Assembly (NCBI RefSeq): GCF_031326345.1
Contig: NZ_CP133671.1
Coordinates: forward strand, 310,001 to 374,000
Length of the DNA stretch: 64,000 nt
Reading direction: 5' to 3'
Source of the DNA: Aureispira sp. CCB-E
GTDB lineage: Bacteria; Bacteroidota; Bacteroidia; Chitinophagales; Saprospiraceae
Every line of letters starts with the position of its first letter. The stretch's first letter is position 1. Of this stretch, positions 1 through 9,364 are shown in pieces. The notes below the pieces were generated by a model that did not search any database, was not told where the DNA came from, and was given only the letters and a program-made list of their open reading frames with translations. Both the position numbers and the translations under genes were made by a program.

Positions 1-321
1 GAGATTATTCGCAAAGAAACCGAACGCATACAAGAAGGAAAATCGAGTATGAACCCTTACGGTGCTACCAATCGAGTAGAGTTTTTTGCAGTCGCTTCTG
101 AATATTTCTTTGAACATCCAAAGGCTTTGCAGAAAAATAAACCTGAGTTGTATGAAATCTTGAGCCATGTATTCCAACAAGACACCAAGAATAGGCTTAA
201 AACTGCTTTTAAATCCATGCTAAATTATACGGGAAACAAAGTTGGTCGCAACGATCCTTGCCCTTGTGGTAGTGGAAAAAAATATAAACAGTGCTGCTTG
301 AAGAATGCTCGTATGTATTAG
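1..321 (+). CDS. MtfA-like zinc peptidase (M90), C-terminal part, with SEC-C motif
   Basis: The reading frame is already open at base 1, so only the last 106 residues are visible; the ATG at 49 is internal. The stretch [20 protein letters not shown] matches the conserved C-terminal region of the MtfA/M90 family, where the Glu in EFFAV and nearby residues lie close to the zinc site. The HExxH motif expected upstream lies outside the window. After about 50 further residues the protein ends in an SEC-C type zinc-binding motif ([15 protein letters not shown]: CxC followed by CC). MtfA proteins are cytosolic peptidases, and in E. coli MtfA binds the Mlc repressor. The SEC-C tail is an extra module that E. 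coli MtfA lacks. Family assignment is fairly sure; the substrate is unknown. Confidence 0.8.
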   Translation, partial: EIIRKETERIQEGKSSMNPYGATNRVEFFAVASEYFFEHPKALQKNKPELYEILSHVFQQDTKNRLKTAFKSMLNYTGNKVGRNDPCPCGSGKKYKQCCLKNARMY

Positions 322-345
322 AACAACTAAGGAACACTCAAAACA

Positions 346-2769
346 ATGAACAAACAATCAACCATTGCACGTATCAGTTGGGCAATTTGTCTTTTAATAG
401 GCATTGTACTTAGTCTCAAAGCCTTGAGAGAACCTGACCTTTGGTGGATGTACCGCACAGGAGAATGGATGTTGGAACATGGGCAAGTCACCAAAACAGA
501 TCCATTTTCTTATACTTTTGCAGGTACAGAATGGATTAATGTAAAATGGTTGTTTGAAATTCTCATTACAGTTGGTAAAAATTGGTTTGGGGTGGAATTT
601 ATTTTTGTATTTCAAGCCTTGGTTACTATTTTGATCTTAACCTTTTTCTATAAAACGACCAACATAATCCATCAATACACTTTCAACCAACCAAGCTATC
701 AAAACAGACCATTTGCTGGGCTTATTTTTACAGCATTATTAATGCTTTTTACAATTGACTATCGTCTGATTGGTCGTCCAGAAATGACGAGTCACGCTAT
801 GGTTGCCATTTATTTGTGGTTGTTTTGGAAACAACATTACCGCCCTTCTTCGAAATTAATTTTGTTGCTAATTCCCTTACAGGTACTTTGGACCAATATG
901 CACGAGGCTTTTGGAATAGGAATGGTTTTGATGCTAGCTTATTTGGGGGCTACATGGCTACATTATATCTATGCTCAAAAAAAACAATGGCAGGTAGATA
1001 CTCCCGAACTGTTATCTATAGCCGTTTTAGGGGCATTATTAGCTGTTTCATTCAATCCTAGAGGAATTCAAATGTGGTGGCATCCATTTGAAATTTTTAA
1101 CCAGTTGGGAAAAAACCAATACACCACAGAACTAGCTTCTATTTGGAAATTGAGCTACTGGGAAAAACAAGCTTATCTCAATTTACTTTTCTTAGGTGTT
1201 AGCTTACTATTTATCTTTTTCTATCCCTTTATTCAGAAAAAAAAGCGCTTATCTCAAGAAGTTAAGACAACACCCGTTTCTCAGAAAAAAACAAAAAAAA
1301 CTAAGAAAACCCAAAAAAAATCAACACCACAAAAGCACAACTCAAAGCTTGGTTTAGTCGCTTGGTTTGACAGCAATGTGCAGAAGTTTGGTTTGGGTAA
1401 TGGCTTGCTCTTTTTTATGCTGTTCTATTTAAGTATCACTGCTTATCGGAACATTCCATTTTTCATTTTAGCGGCAGCCCCTCTTTTTGCAATTGGGATG
1501 GAATATTTGTTTAGAAAAATAAATGCAGCCAAATGGATTTATCCTGTATTATTAGTTCTTGGTATATGTTTTTACGGAGCTGTTATAACAGGCAAGTATC
1601 ATGAATGGTCTAACTCTAGAGACACTTATGGTTTGCAGGTCTTGTCCAGCCACAATCCTATTGGTGCTGCGGAATTCATTCAACAACACGAGATCAAGGG
1701 CACTTGTTTTTCAGATTATCTAACATCAGCTTATCTATTGTGGAAATTACAACCTGATTTTAAAACCTATATAGATTTGCGAGATTTGGATATTTTTCCA
1801 ACAGATTTTTTTACCGACTTTGCAAAAGTTACCAATATTCCTTCTGAATTTGAAGCAAAGGATGATTCTTTGAATTTCAACTATGTCGTTTTGTTTAGAC
1901 CTAAATTTCAGTCCTTGCACCAATATCTACTAACTTCCACCAACTATGAATTAGTCTTTGTCGATCCTGTTGCCTCTGTTTATTTGAAAAACACCCCTCA
2001 AAACAAAGCCTTAATTCAGCAATATGGATTTACAAGAAATGGGTTTAAGGACTTATTTTCAGATTTAAAGCCTGTCGCAGCTTCTAGCACCTCTTATTTT
2101 ATTAGCAAAGTTTTTAATCCTCTTTATACCCCTACCAATTACTCAGAGACAGACGAAGATGCAATTGCAGGATCTTACTATCTGAGTTTGCAACAAACTA
2201 ACTTAGCTTTTGAACGCGCCAAAGCATCTGTTTTGGCCGGTGTTGAACCTTGGAAAGGCTATGAGCTTTTAGGTAATATTTATAATAATGCTGCATTCAA
2301 TAGCGCAATAGAAGATTCCTTAAAACAGAGCTATATTCAGCAAGCAGCCTATCAGTATACTCAAGCGATTAAAGCAAAACCTGATTATGTTAGTGCCATT
2401 GTAGGGCAAGCAACCTTATCTTTGCAACAACAAGATTTTCCTGTGGCTATCCATCTCCTCAACCAAGCTATTGCCATTGATTCAGACTATGCCCCAGCAA
2501 TTCAATATTTAGGTCTATGTTATAAAATTTTAGCCAACCAAAATGGGCAAGATAGAGCCAATACTCAAAAATGGTTGGATTATAGTTTGCAACTCAATCG
2601 TATTACTCCTGATAACCCTACAATTTTACTAGATATAGGCATTGCATATTGTTATTTGGGCAACTGTTCTAAGGCTGTAGAATACTTAAAAGGTATTATG
2701 ACCATACCTGGACTCCCCCCCGAAGAATTTAAAACTGCAACACGTTGTATTAAAAACTGCGGCAGTTAA
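346..2769 (+). CDS. Polytopic membrane protein, GT-C-like, with C-terminal TPR repeats
   Basis: An 807-residue protein that begins 24 bases after the preceding stop. The first half has about ten hydrophobic segments. The first external loop reads EPDLWWMYRTGEWMLEHG and then DPFSYTF, the layout seen in GT-C superfamily glycosyltransferases and their uncharacterised relatives, where acidic residues in the first loop are functional. Around residues 290-335 there is a very basic, Lys/Thr/Gln-rich loop. The soluble C-terminal half (about residues 430-807) ends in TPR-like helices such as YTQAIKAKPDYVSAIVGQA. A role in transferring lipid-linked sugars is possible but inferred; the protein could also be an assembly scaffold. 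No neighbour clearly identifies the substrate. Confidence 0.6.
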   Translation: MNKQSTIARISWAICLLIGIVLSLKALREPDLWWMYRTGEWMLEHGQVTKTDPFSYTFAGTEWINVKWLFEILITVGKNWFGVEFIFVFQALVTILILTFFYKTTNIIHQYTFNQPSYQNRPFAGLIFTALLMLFTIDYRLIGRPEMTSHAMVAIYLWLFWKQHYRPSSKLILLLIPLQVLWTNMHEAFGIGMVLMLAYLGATWLHYIYAQKKQWQVDTPELLSIAVLGALLAVSFNPRGIQMWWHPFEIFNQLGKNQYTTELASIWKLSYWEKQAYLNLLFLGVSLLFIFFYPFIQKKKRLSQEVKTTPVSQKKTKKTKKTQKKSTPQKHNSKLGLVAWFDSNVQKFGLGNGLLFFMLFYLSITAYRNIPFFILAAAPLFAIGMEYLFRKINAAKWIYPVLLVLGICFYGAVITGKYHEWSNSRDTYGLQVLSSHNPIGAAEFIQQHEIKGTCFSDYLTSAYLLWKLQPDFKTYIDLRDLDIFPTDFFTDFAKVTNIPSEFEAKDDSLNFNYVVLFRPKFQSLHQYLLTSTNYELVFVDPVASVYLKNTPQNKALIQQYGFTRNGFKDLFSDLKPVAASSTSYFISKVFNPLYTPTNYSETDEDAIAGSYYLSLQQTNLAFERAKASVLAGVEPWKGYELLGNIYNNAAFNSAIEDSLKQSYIQQAAYQYTQAIKAKPDYVSAIVGQATLSLQQQDFPVAIHLLNQAIAIDSDYAPAIQYLGLCYKILANQNGQDRANTQKWLDYSLQLNRITPDNPTILLDIGIAYCYLGNCSKAVEYLKGIMTIPGLPPEEFKTATRCIKNCGS

Positions 2770-3052
2770 TTTTTATATTTTAACACTTTTTCGTTTATTA
2801 TTTTTAAATCTATTCCAACGACTAGCATACACCAAACGTCTGTATTATACCAATACTGTAACTGTGAAAGTTTAATACTCCGTGGATTTTTTCGTTTTTT
2901 ACAAAAAACAAAAAAACATCTTTGCATCTGTTTACGTTGTGAGTGCTTCTCTTTTGATTATCAATCTTTTCAAAGCTTTTAGCTTCAAAACACACCCTAT
3001 TGATAATCAAAACAATATGATTCACCCACGAAGTAAAGAAAGTTATAACACT

Positions 3053-3856
3053 ATGAATTTGTACAAAAAACTCCAAGAAAAGCCTTTTTTGATTGCAGGA
3101 CCTTGTGTCATAGAATCAGAAGAATTGGTCTTGGAAGTAGCAAGATTTTTAAAAAAAATACAAGAAAAGTTTTCTGACTTCGTTATTATTTTCAAAGCAT
3201 CTTTTGATAAAGCCAATAGAACATCTGTAGACGCTTTTAGAGGACCAGGCTTAGAAAAAGGATTGGCTATTTTAACAAAAGTAAAAGAGGTGTATGGGTT
3301 ACCTATTTTGACAGATATCCATGAACCTAAACAAGCCAAAGCAGCTGCAAAGGTCGTTGATATTTTGCAAATTCCAGCGTTTCTTTGTCGACAAACCGAC
3401 TTGCTATTGGCAGCGTCTGCTACTAATTGCATCGTTAATATAAAAAAAGCACAGTTTTTATCAGGCAAAGACATGATGCATGTTGTTAACAAAGTAAGCT
3501 CTACTGGCAATCACCAAATTCTATTGACCGAAAGAGGCACAATGTTTGGCTATAATAACTTGGTAGTAGATTATACTGGTATTTTGGATATGATGGAATA
3601 TGGCTATCCTGTTGTAATGGATGCTACCCATTCGGTACAAAAACCAGGGGGAGCAGGAGGCAAAAGCGGAGGCAATCGTGCTTATGCTCCTTTGTTGGCT
3701 CAAGCTGCTGCTGCTATTGGTATTCGGGGCTACTTTGTGGAGACACACCCTTCTCCTGACCTAGCCTTATCGGATGGACCTAATATGCTAGCATTAAATG
3801 ATTTAGAAAAATTATTAATCAACCTTCAAAAAATACATCAACTTCAACTCTCCTAA
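3053..3856 (+). CDS. kdsA: 3-deoxy-8-phosphooctulonate (Kdo-8-P) synthase, metal-type
   Basis: KdsA condenses phosphoenolpyruvate with arabinose 5-phosphate to give Kdo-8-phosphate, the first committed step to the Kdo of lipid A-core. Visible motifs are AGPCVIESEEL, FKASFDKANRTS, LTDIHEP, QIPAFLCRQTDLL, KVSSTGNHQILLTERG and DATHSVQKPGG. I chose the ATG at 3053 (267 residues, MNLYKKLQEKPFLIAGPC) because it fits the usual family length. A GTG at 2882 and an ATG at 3017 are in frame, but the extra N-terminal sequence resembles no part of the family. The Cys in AGPC sits where metal-dependent (Aquifex-type) enzymes have their metal-binding Cys, while E. coli KdsA has Asn. The gene stands alone, with 283 noncoding bases upstream. 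Confidence 0.95.
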   Translation: MNLYKKLQEKPFLIAGPCVIESEELVLEVARFLKKIQEKFSDFVIIFKASFDKANRTSVDAFRGPGLEKGLAILTKVKEVYGLPILTDIHEPKQAKAAAKVVDILQIPAFLCRQTDLLLAASATNCIVNIKKAQFLSGKDMMHVVNKVSSTGNHQILLTERGTMFGYNNLVVDYTGILDMMEYGYPVVMDATHSVQKPGGAGGKSGGNRAYAPLLAQAAAAIGIRGYFVETHPSPDLALSDGPNMLALNDLEKLLINLQKIHQLQLS

Positions 3857-4112
3857 TTTAACTACTTATAAAAACCACTCATAGACACATTTGAAAGCAA
3901 AAATGATGCTTTTGAAACACTCCCTTATTCTCAAAAGAATACTGGAGAAAAAAGCAACTCTACAAAAAGAAAATGTTAGAAAAATAACTATTTAAGGTTT
4001 TCTTAACAAAGAGCTTACACTGGTAAGATTTTTGCTATAAATAACACACCAATTTAGATTGTTCAACTAGTCAACTTAACCAACAATTTAAATCAGTGCA
4101 AAAGAGAGTTAT

Positions 4113-4739
4113 ATGAATACTAGTCAAAGAATTTGGAACCCAAGTGCCATGTTATTAAACAAAGTTTCTAACGATACCAACACGATTATACGTTACGTCA
4201 ATCCTGAATCAACTTTAGAGCAAACAATTGTTCGAGACAAGTATTGGCAGGTAGGAGCTTTTTGGGGCGAACCTCGCCCTGGTCATCCAGAAGGCAAAGT
4301 AATTTACCATATCCATGAGGTTCTACAAAATGTAGATAAGGCGACTCAGCATAAAAAAATGCGCCAACAACTCCGCTTAATAACCATTATCCACGATACC
4401 TTCAAGCACTTAGAAGAACAAACTCGTCCTCGTACCGATTGGTCTAAACATCATGCTATTTATGCCTTAAAATTTGCAAAAAAATACATCCATGACCAAG
4501 CAGTTTTAGATGTTATTGAACTCCATGATGATGCTTATTATGCTTGGTGTGCAGCTTGTGCAGGCTATGAAGAAAAATCAAACCAACTGCTCAATCGTCT
4601 AAGAACTCGTTTGAAAGATAATTTGCAATTATTTTATCTGTTTTTTAAATGTGATACACAAACTGGCGATAAATACCAAAGCCCTGTTACTTGGTTTGAA
4701 GAAATCATGCAAGGTGAAATTGAAGTTTGTAACTTTTAG
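4113..4739 (+). CDS. HD-domain protein, putative metal-dependent phosphohydrolase
   Basis: A 208-residue soluble protein. It carries the spaced His/Asp pattern of the HD superfamily: VIYHIHEV, then TIIHDTFKH (the HD pair), HHAIYALKFAKKY and IELHDDAYYAW. Such proteins bind one or two divalent metals and hydrolyse phosphate esters or nucleotides. No partner domain is present and the substrate cannot be told. The gene stands alone, with about 250 noncoding bases on each side. A short inverted repeat (TTGAG/CTCAA) just after the stop lacks a T-tract, so I do not call it a terminator. Confidence 0.7.
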   Translation: MNTSQRIWNPSAMLLNKVSNDTNTIIRYVNPESTLEQTIVRDKYWQVGAFWGEPRPGHPEGKVIYHIHEVLQNVDKATQHKKMRQQLRLITIIHDTFKHLEEQTRPRTDWSKHHAIYALKFAKKYIHDQAVLDVIELHDDAYYAWCAACAGYEEKSNQLLNRLRTRLKDNLQLFYLFFKCDTQTGDKYQSPVTWFEEIMQGEIEVCNF

Positions 4740-4983
4740 TTGAGTTTGTCTCAACACGACTATATATTATTGGTAGCTTTGAAGACTGCTTCATTTTTAG
4801 GGGATTACTTTTTTTAAAATAAACAAGTACAATAAATATCTACTTGATTTTTCATTAAAAAAAGTATATATTTCCCTTTTACATTATTTTTATTTCGCAA
4901 TAAAAACATAAAGCATTGATGATAGGTCAATATGCTTCTTTAAAGTCTGCGAAGTATCATTTTTTAATAAGTTATCAATAAAT

Positions 4984-5211
4984 ATGTACCAAGAATTAAA
5001 TGAGCTAACCCTACTTATTCAGCAGTTCACAACAACGTATAAGAACGCTAATCTAGCAATTCAAGAACAGTACCAAGCCAACATGGTTTTTTATCAAGAC
5101 TTTACAACGTTTCATCGTACTAGTATTCCTCCTAGCTCTCTCGAACTTGCTCGTAAAAAGCTAAACCTCGTTATTGCCAAAATACTAGAAACACAGCAGC
5201 AACTTGCCTAA
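4984..5211 (+). CDS. Small hypothetical helical protein
   Basis: A 75-residue protein with no recognised domain. It is predicted to be mostly helical and amphipathic (ELNELTLLIQQF and LELARKKLNLVIAKILE), with a proline-containing turn in the middle. It has no signal peptide or membrane segment. The stop is followed after only 19 bases by the start of the 891-residue exported protein, so the two are probably co-transcribed and may work together, for instance as chaperone and client. I cannot assign a function. Confidence 0.6.
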   Translation: MYQELNELTLLIQQFTTTYKNANLAIQEQYQANMVFYQDFTTFHRTSIPPSSLELARKKLNLVIAKILETQQQLA

Positions 5212-5230
5212 TATATTTAGCAATTAAAGT

Positions 5231-7906
5231 ATGAAAATTTTACTACTAACCATTATTTTACTAAGTGCTTCACCTATGCAACAAAAAAAACTAATTCAGC
5301 TTGACTCCTATTTCAAAACTTTAGATACTATATTAACAGCTTACCCACTATTAAAGCATCAAATCGATTCTAGCACGTTGCAACAACTAGATCTAGCTCG
5401 TCAAACACTAAGTATTCCTGAAAACCAAAGATTTCTAGATAATTATTACAAGGCAAAAATAGAGCATTTAGATAAATCAAAAACTAATGTATCATCAGAT
5501 ATAAATCTTGATGAAGAGGTTAATTTGGGGATTTTTGCAGCAAAATTATCTAATAAGTTAAATGGTTTTGCCATAGAATTAGAAACCTTAGATGGCGATA
5601 AAACTCCAGTTTTAGTTTCTAAATTTAAAGTAATGCTAGAGAGTGCTCTAATGGCAAAACTCTACTTAATTAATCAATATATATACGATGATATAATTAA
5701 TTCATTACCAGATAGTCTAACACCCCCTTCTCGTGAACATTTAGCAATTAAAATTATTGAAGTTTTAAAAAAATATACCTTAAACAATATCATTAATCTG
5801 CTTAAAGACAAAAATAATATTGCTATCAAGAGAAATCTAAAAAAAGCAAAGTCTCTTGATGATATTTTACCATCTTCAGATAAAGCCATTCTTAATGTTT
5901 TATTAAGGCAAAACATAGAAGATACCAAACACCCCAATCATCCAGGTGCTGCCCCTAACCAAGGAGTATCTAAGCAAGAATATGTTGAATCTGTAAAAGA
6001 TTGGGCTTGGCTTGTACAAGATTCTATGCAACATTATAAAAATCATAAAAAAATTAATACCGTAAAATTATTAAAAACCATTGAGGCTGAATTCTCAGAT
6101 GAAAAATATGACCCTGCCCTTTATAACCATATTTATAAGGTTCTTCGCAATTATCTCCGAAGTTTTGATGCAGTAGAAATAGAAGGAACAATCGTTGCCT
6201 CTACAATTGCAGATGCCTTCTCTAGTATCAAACCTAAAGATATTGTTGTTTATTATAATTACGACTTGTATAAAAACATCAATGATAATGATTTTGATGG
6301 TAGCCTATTTCCTCCTGCTGCTACATTTGCCCATTGGCTCAACGAGGCAATAATTGAGGTACCTTATAATGATGCCCCAGAGTATAGAATCTTCCAAGAA
6401 AAACTTTCTGCTTGGACAAAGGACGTAATCAAAACAATCAATAGTATAGAAAATCAAGATACCTTATTCTACGCTGGCAGTTATCGTCAAAAATTAGGTA
6501 TTCTCTCTAGCAATTATGGAGATATTGATCCGCTTATGAGTCTAGTCATGTATCATTTAAAATCTGCTACGACTAAAATTGAGCGAGGAGACTTACTTTC
6601 AGATTTAATTGGAGCATCAATTGACGAGTTAGATAGTTTAGCACGAAGCCATAATTATAGAATGGCTGATCAGTGGCAAGAGCAAAAATTTTCCTTTCCA
6701 CTTAAGTTCAGCAGCCAATTAAAAAGTTTGTTTGAAGAAGTAAAAGCTCAAGCTAGTTTTGATGATTATCAAATCAAAATAGATCAGTGGACAACAGCGT
6801 CTAAAGACTTAGTATTGGATGCAAAATCTTCTAGTTGGTCGGATAATACTACTTTTAAAACTAAAGATTTGAGCCAAGAATTAGAATACTTATTTACTAA
6901 AGATATTAATGGATTAGAAGGGCTTCGATTTATTTATGAACAATTCTTAAAAACGTCCTTGGCAAAAGAAAGCAATACCGTCACATTCAAAAATATCCAA
7001 AACATATGGAGGGATGCCATGGAAAATGCACAGCTGGATAAGATTTTGAAAAAACAATATACTTCTTATACTAAAAATTATTACCCTGAAGATGTGGAAG
7101 AATTGATTGATTCTATGGAATTTATTTTTCCTAGCACCAAAGATTTAAAAGCTGCTTTAAGTGTCAGTAGAAATAGTGCTAAACGACGCCCTCTGAGCAT
7201 TGATACCAGTACATTAGTGGTTAATTATCAACTCAACTGGGAACCACGAAAAACATTGGTTGAAATCGCAGCAACAGAAGTGCATAATGAAATTCCTGGA
7301 GGAGATGACTTAACGGAGAAAACAAAATGGTTATTAGACTGGTTCAATGACAAAATTCAAAGCGGTACTCTCGATGAATTAAAAGAATTAGGGGGCAACC
7401 TTTTGGCGGCAACTTTTCGTACGAATGTGGCGCCTGATGATATTCAGCTACACTTGCCATTTAAGGTTAGCAAAACATATAAAAATGGAAAATCAATTGT
7501 ATTTGCTGATCTTGAGCCAATCAATAATGGAACAATTAGATTTCAAAAAAATAGCCCCTATTCTCTAGATAGAATAGATATCAGTAAAGTTGGTCAAACT
7601 AAATTTGAAAATAACACCGCCATACATCAAATACGAATGGTACTTGATGTAGATGATATGGCATTAGCAAAAAATATTTCTGCTAATGCTCAGGTTGCTG
7701 GGGCTGAGGTTGGTTTAGCGATAGCCCCCCAAAAACACACTTTAGCCTTTGAATTATTTATACACTCTACTCTCGAAAATGAAGTATTGAATATTCAAGT
7801 TGTACCAAGAACAAGTACTGTTCCTAGTACTGAAGATTGTCCATTATTAGAAGGCTGTACAGGTCCTGGTTCTAATATATTAAGATTAAATCCATTTTCA
7901 GAATAG
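5231..7906 (+). CDS. Large exported protein of unknown function (891 aa)
   Basis: The protein starts with a short hydrophobic signal-like segment (MKILLLTIILLSASP); there is no lipobox Cys right after it. Residues up to about 640 look mainly alpha-helical and charged. The last 220 or so look beta-rich (for example VVNYQLNWEPRKTLVEIAATEV and HKHTL-like strands ending near DCPLLEGCTGPG, with two Cys close together). I see no enzyme motif and no type IX secretion C-terminal domain. It forms a two-gene unit with the 75-residue protein upstream and is followed by a strong terminator. Periplasmic or outer-membrane-associated location is likely; the function is unknown. Confidence 0.65.
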   Translation: MKILLLTIILLSASPMQQKKLIQLDSYFKTLDTILTAYPLLKHQIDSSTLQQLDLARQTLSIPENQRFLDNYYKAKIEHLDKSKTNVSSDINLDEEVNLGIFAAKLSNKLNGFAIELETLDGDKTPVLVSKFKVMLESALMAKLYLINQYIYDDIINSLPDSLTPPSREHLAIKIIEVLKKYTLNNIINLLKDKNNIAIKRNLKKAKSLDDILPSSDKAILNVLLRQNIEDTKHPNHPGAAPNQGVSKQEYVESVKDWAWLVQDSMQHYKNHKKINTVKLLKTIEAEFSDEKYDPALYNHIYKVLRNYLRSFDAVEIEGTIVASTIADAFSSIKPKDIVVYYNYDLYKNINDNDFDGSLFPPAATFAHWLNEAIIEVPYNDAPEYRIFQEKLSAWTKDVIKTINSIENQDTLFYAGSYRQKLGILSSNYGDIDPLMSLVMYHLKSATTKIERGDLLSDLIGASIDELDSLARSHNYRMADQWQEQKFSFPLKFSSQLKSLFEEVKAQASFDDYQIKIDQWTTASKDLVLDAKSSSWSDNTTFKTKDLSQELEYLFTKDINGLEGLRFIYEQFLKTSLAKESNTVTFKNIQNIWRDAMENAQLDKILKKQYTSYTKNYYPEDVEELIDSMEFIFPSTKDLKAALSVSRNSAKRRPLSIDTSTLVVNYQLNWEPRKTLVEIAATEVHNEIPGGDDLTEKTKWLLDWFNDKIQSGTLDELKELGGNLLAATFRTNVAPDDIQLHLPFKVSKTYKNGKSIVFADLEPINNGTIRFQKNSPYSLDRIDISKVGQTKFENNTAIHQIRMVLDVDDMALAKNISANAQVAGAEVGLAIAPQKHTLAFELFIHSTLENEVLNIQVVPRTSTVPSTEDCPLLEGCTGPGSNILRLNPFSE

Positions 7907-7925
7907 ATATACCTTATATCAAGTT

Positions 7926-7971
7926 AAAAAAAAGCTCTTTCCCACTAACTGTACGGAAAGAGCTTTTTTTT
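7926..7971. terminator. Bidirectional intrinsic terminator
   Basis: A 10-bp stem AGCTCTTTCC / GGAAAGAGCT (7933-7942 with 7955-7964) is flanked by A-tract on the left and T-tract on the right. It lies between two converging genes and can serve both the exported protein (+) and cysN (-). Confidence 0.85.
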
Positions 7972-7989
7972 CTTCTTCTTATAACAAAC

Positions 7990-9246
7990 CTAAATAATCA
8001 TACCAGCACCAACTGTCTCGTTGGTTCCTTCATCGACAAAAATCAAGGCCCCTGTCACTCGGTTTTTTCGGTAAGAGTCTACAAATAAAGGCTTCATGGT
8101 ACGAACAACGATTCTAGCAATATCATTCATGCCAATATCTTTATCCTCTTCTTTTCTTTTTAAGTTGTTAATATCTAGCTTATAACGGATATCTTTCACC
8201 AAACAACGAGCCTCTTTAGTTGTATGCAAGATGGTATACTTGCCACGCAATTGCAATGGTTTTGGATTAAACCAACATACCATTACTTCCAAATCTTGAG
8301 TAACCGTTGCTTGATTATTTTCGCGAACAATCATATCTCCTCGGCTAACATCAATGTCATCTTCTAATAATATAGTAACCGACATAGGAGGGTATGCTTT
8401 GTCTATTTCTCCATCAAAGGTGTCAATTTTCGCAATTTTTGACGAAAACCCTGAAGGATGAACAACAACCTTATCTCCCTTTTGAAAAACACCTCCCGCT
8501 ACACGCCCTGCATAGCCTCTATAATCGTGGTGTTCGTCTGTATTAGGGCGGATAACATGTTGAACAGGAAAACGACAATCGATAAAATTGTGATCGCTAG
8601 CAATATGTACGTTTTCTAAGGTATACAACAAGGTAGAGCCACCATACCAAGGCATATTCTCTGATTTTTTAACAACATTATCACCATATAGCGCAGAGAT
8701 AGGAATAAAATCGACATCGCTGATAGCCAATTTGGAGGCAAAATTTGCAAAATCACTCTTGATTTTATCGTAAGCTTCTTCTTTATAATCTACCAAATCC
8801 ATTTTATTGACGCACACAATTAAGTGAGGGATTTGTAATAAAGAAGCGATAAAAGAGTGGCGGCGCGTCTGTTCCACGATGCCATGTCGAGCATCCACCA
8901 AAATTAGTGCAGCATTGGCTGTTGATGCCCCTGTCACCATATTTCTTGTATACTGAATATGTCCTGGTGTATCAGCTATAATAAATTTACGTTTTGGCGT
9001 TGCAAAATAACGATAGGCTACATCTATGGTAATACCTTGTTCTCTTTCTGCCTTTAGGCCATCTGTTAACAAAGCTAGATTAATCCCTTCTTCGCCTCTA
9101 CGTTCACTGGTTTCTTTTATCAAATCATACTGATCTTCAAAAATAGACTTACTATCATATAACAAACGCCCAATAAGCGTACTTTTTCCATCATCTACAC
9201 TTCCTGCCGTTGTAAATCGCAAGAGTTCTGTTTTTTGTTCTTTCAT
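7990..9246 (-). CDS. cysN: Sulfate adenylyltransferase subunit 1 (GTPase)
   Basis: CysN is the GTPase subunit of ATP sulfurylase; with CysD it makes adenosine 5'-phosphosulfate (APS) from ATP and sulfate. G-motifs are visible: GSVDDGKSTLIGRLL (P-loop), DTPGHIQYTRNM (G3) and NKMD (G4), followed by two EF-Tu-like beta-barrel domains. I start it at the ATG at 9246 (418 residues, MKEQKTELLRF), because the 12 residues of the longer frame starting at 9282 do not resemble the family. It is not fused to a kinase domain; cysC is separate upstream. It is the last gene of the minus-strand cysC-cysD-cysN group and ends at a terminator. Confidence 0.96.
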   Translation of the reverse strand: MKEQKTELLRFTTAGSVDDGKSTLIGRLLYDSKSIFEDQYDLIKETSERRGEEGINLALLTDGLKAEREQGITIDVAYRYFATPKRKFIIADTPGHIQYTRNMVTGASTANAALILVDARHGIVEQTRRHSFIASLLQIPHLIVCVNKMDLVDYKEEAYDKIKSDFANFASKLAISDVDFIPISALYGDNVVKKSENMPWYGGSTLLYTLENVHIASDHNFIDCRFPVQHVIRPNTDEHHDYRGYAGRVAGGVFQKGDKVVVHPSGFSSKIAKIDTFDGEIDKAYPPMSVTILLEDDIDVSRGDMIVRENNQATVTQDLEVMVCWFNPKPLQLRGKYTILHTTKEARCLVKDIRYKLDINNLKRKEEDKDIGMNDIARIVVRTMKPLFVDSYRKNRVTGALIFVDEGTNETVGAGMII

Positions 9247-9325
9247 AATTATTATCATTGAATAATTGCAGCAGCGCCACAATTAAGAATTGTCTTGATT
9301 CCTTATTTGATTAAACATTACTTGG

Positions 9326-9354
9326 TGAGAACCACGCAGTAGCAGCACAGTTCA
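9326..9354. repeat. Possible dispersed intergenic repeat, copy A
   Basis: Contains GAGAACCACGCAGTAGCAGC, similar to copies at 24812 and 47433. It lies between cysN and cysD. The least similar of the three. Confidence 0.3.
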
Positions 9355-9364
9355 ATCGCATTCC

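Noticed and set aside
2882-3052. N-terminal extension of kdsA from the GTG at 2882
   Set aside because: The extra 57 residues have no family counterpart and the ATG at 3053 gives the normal length.
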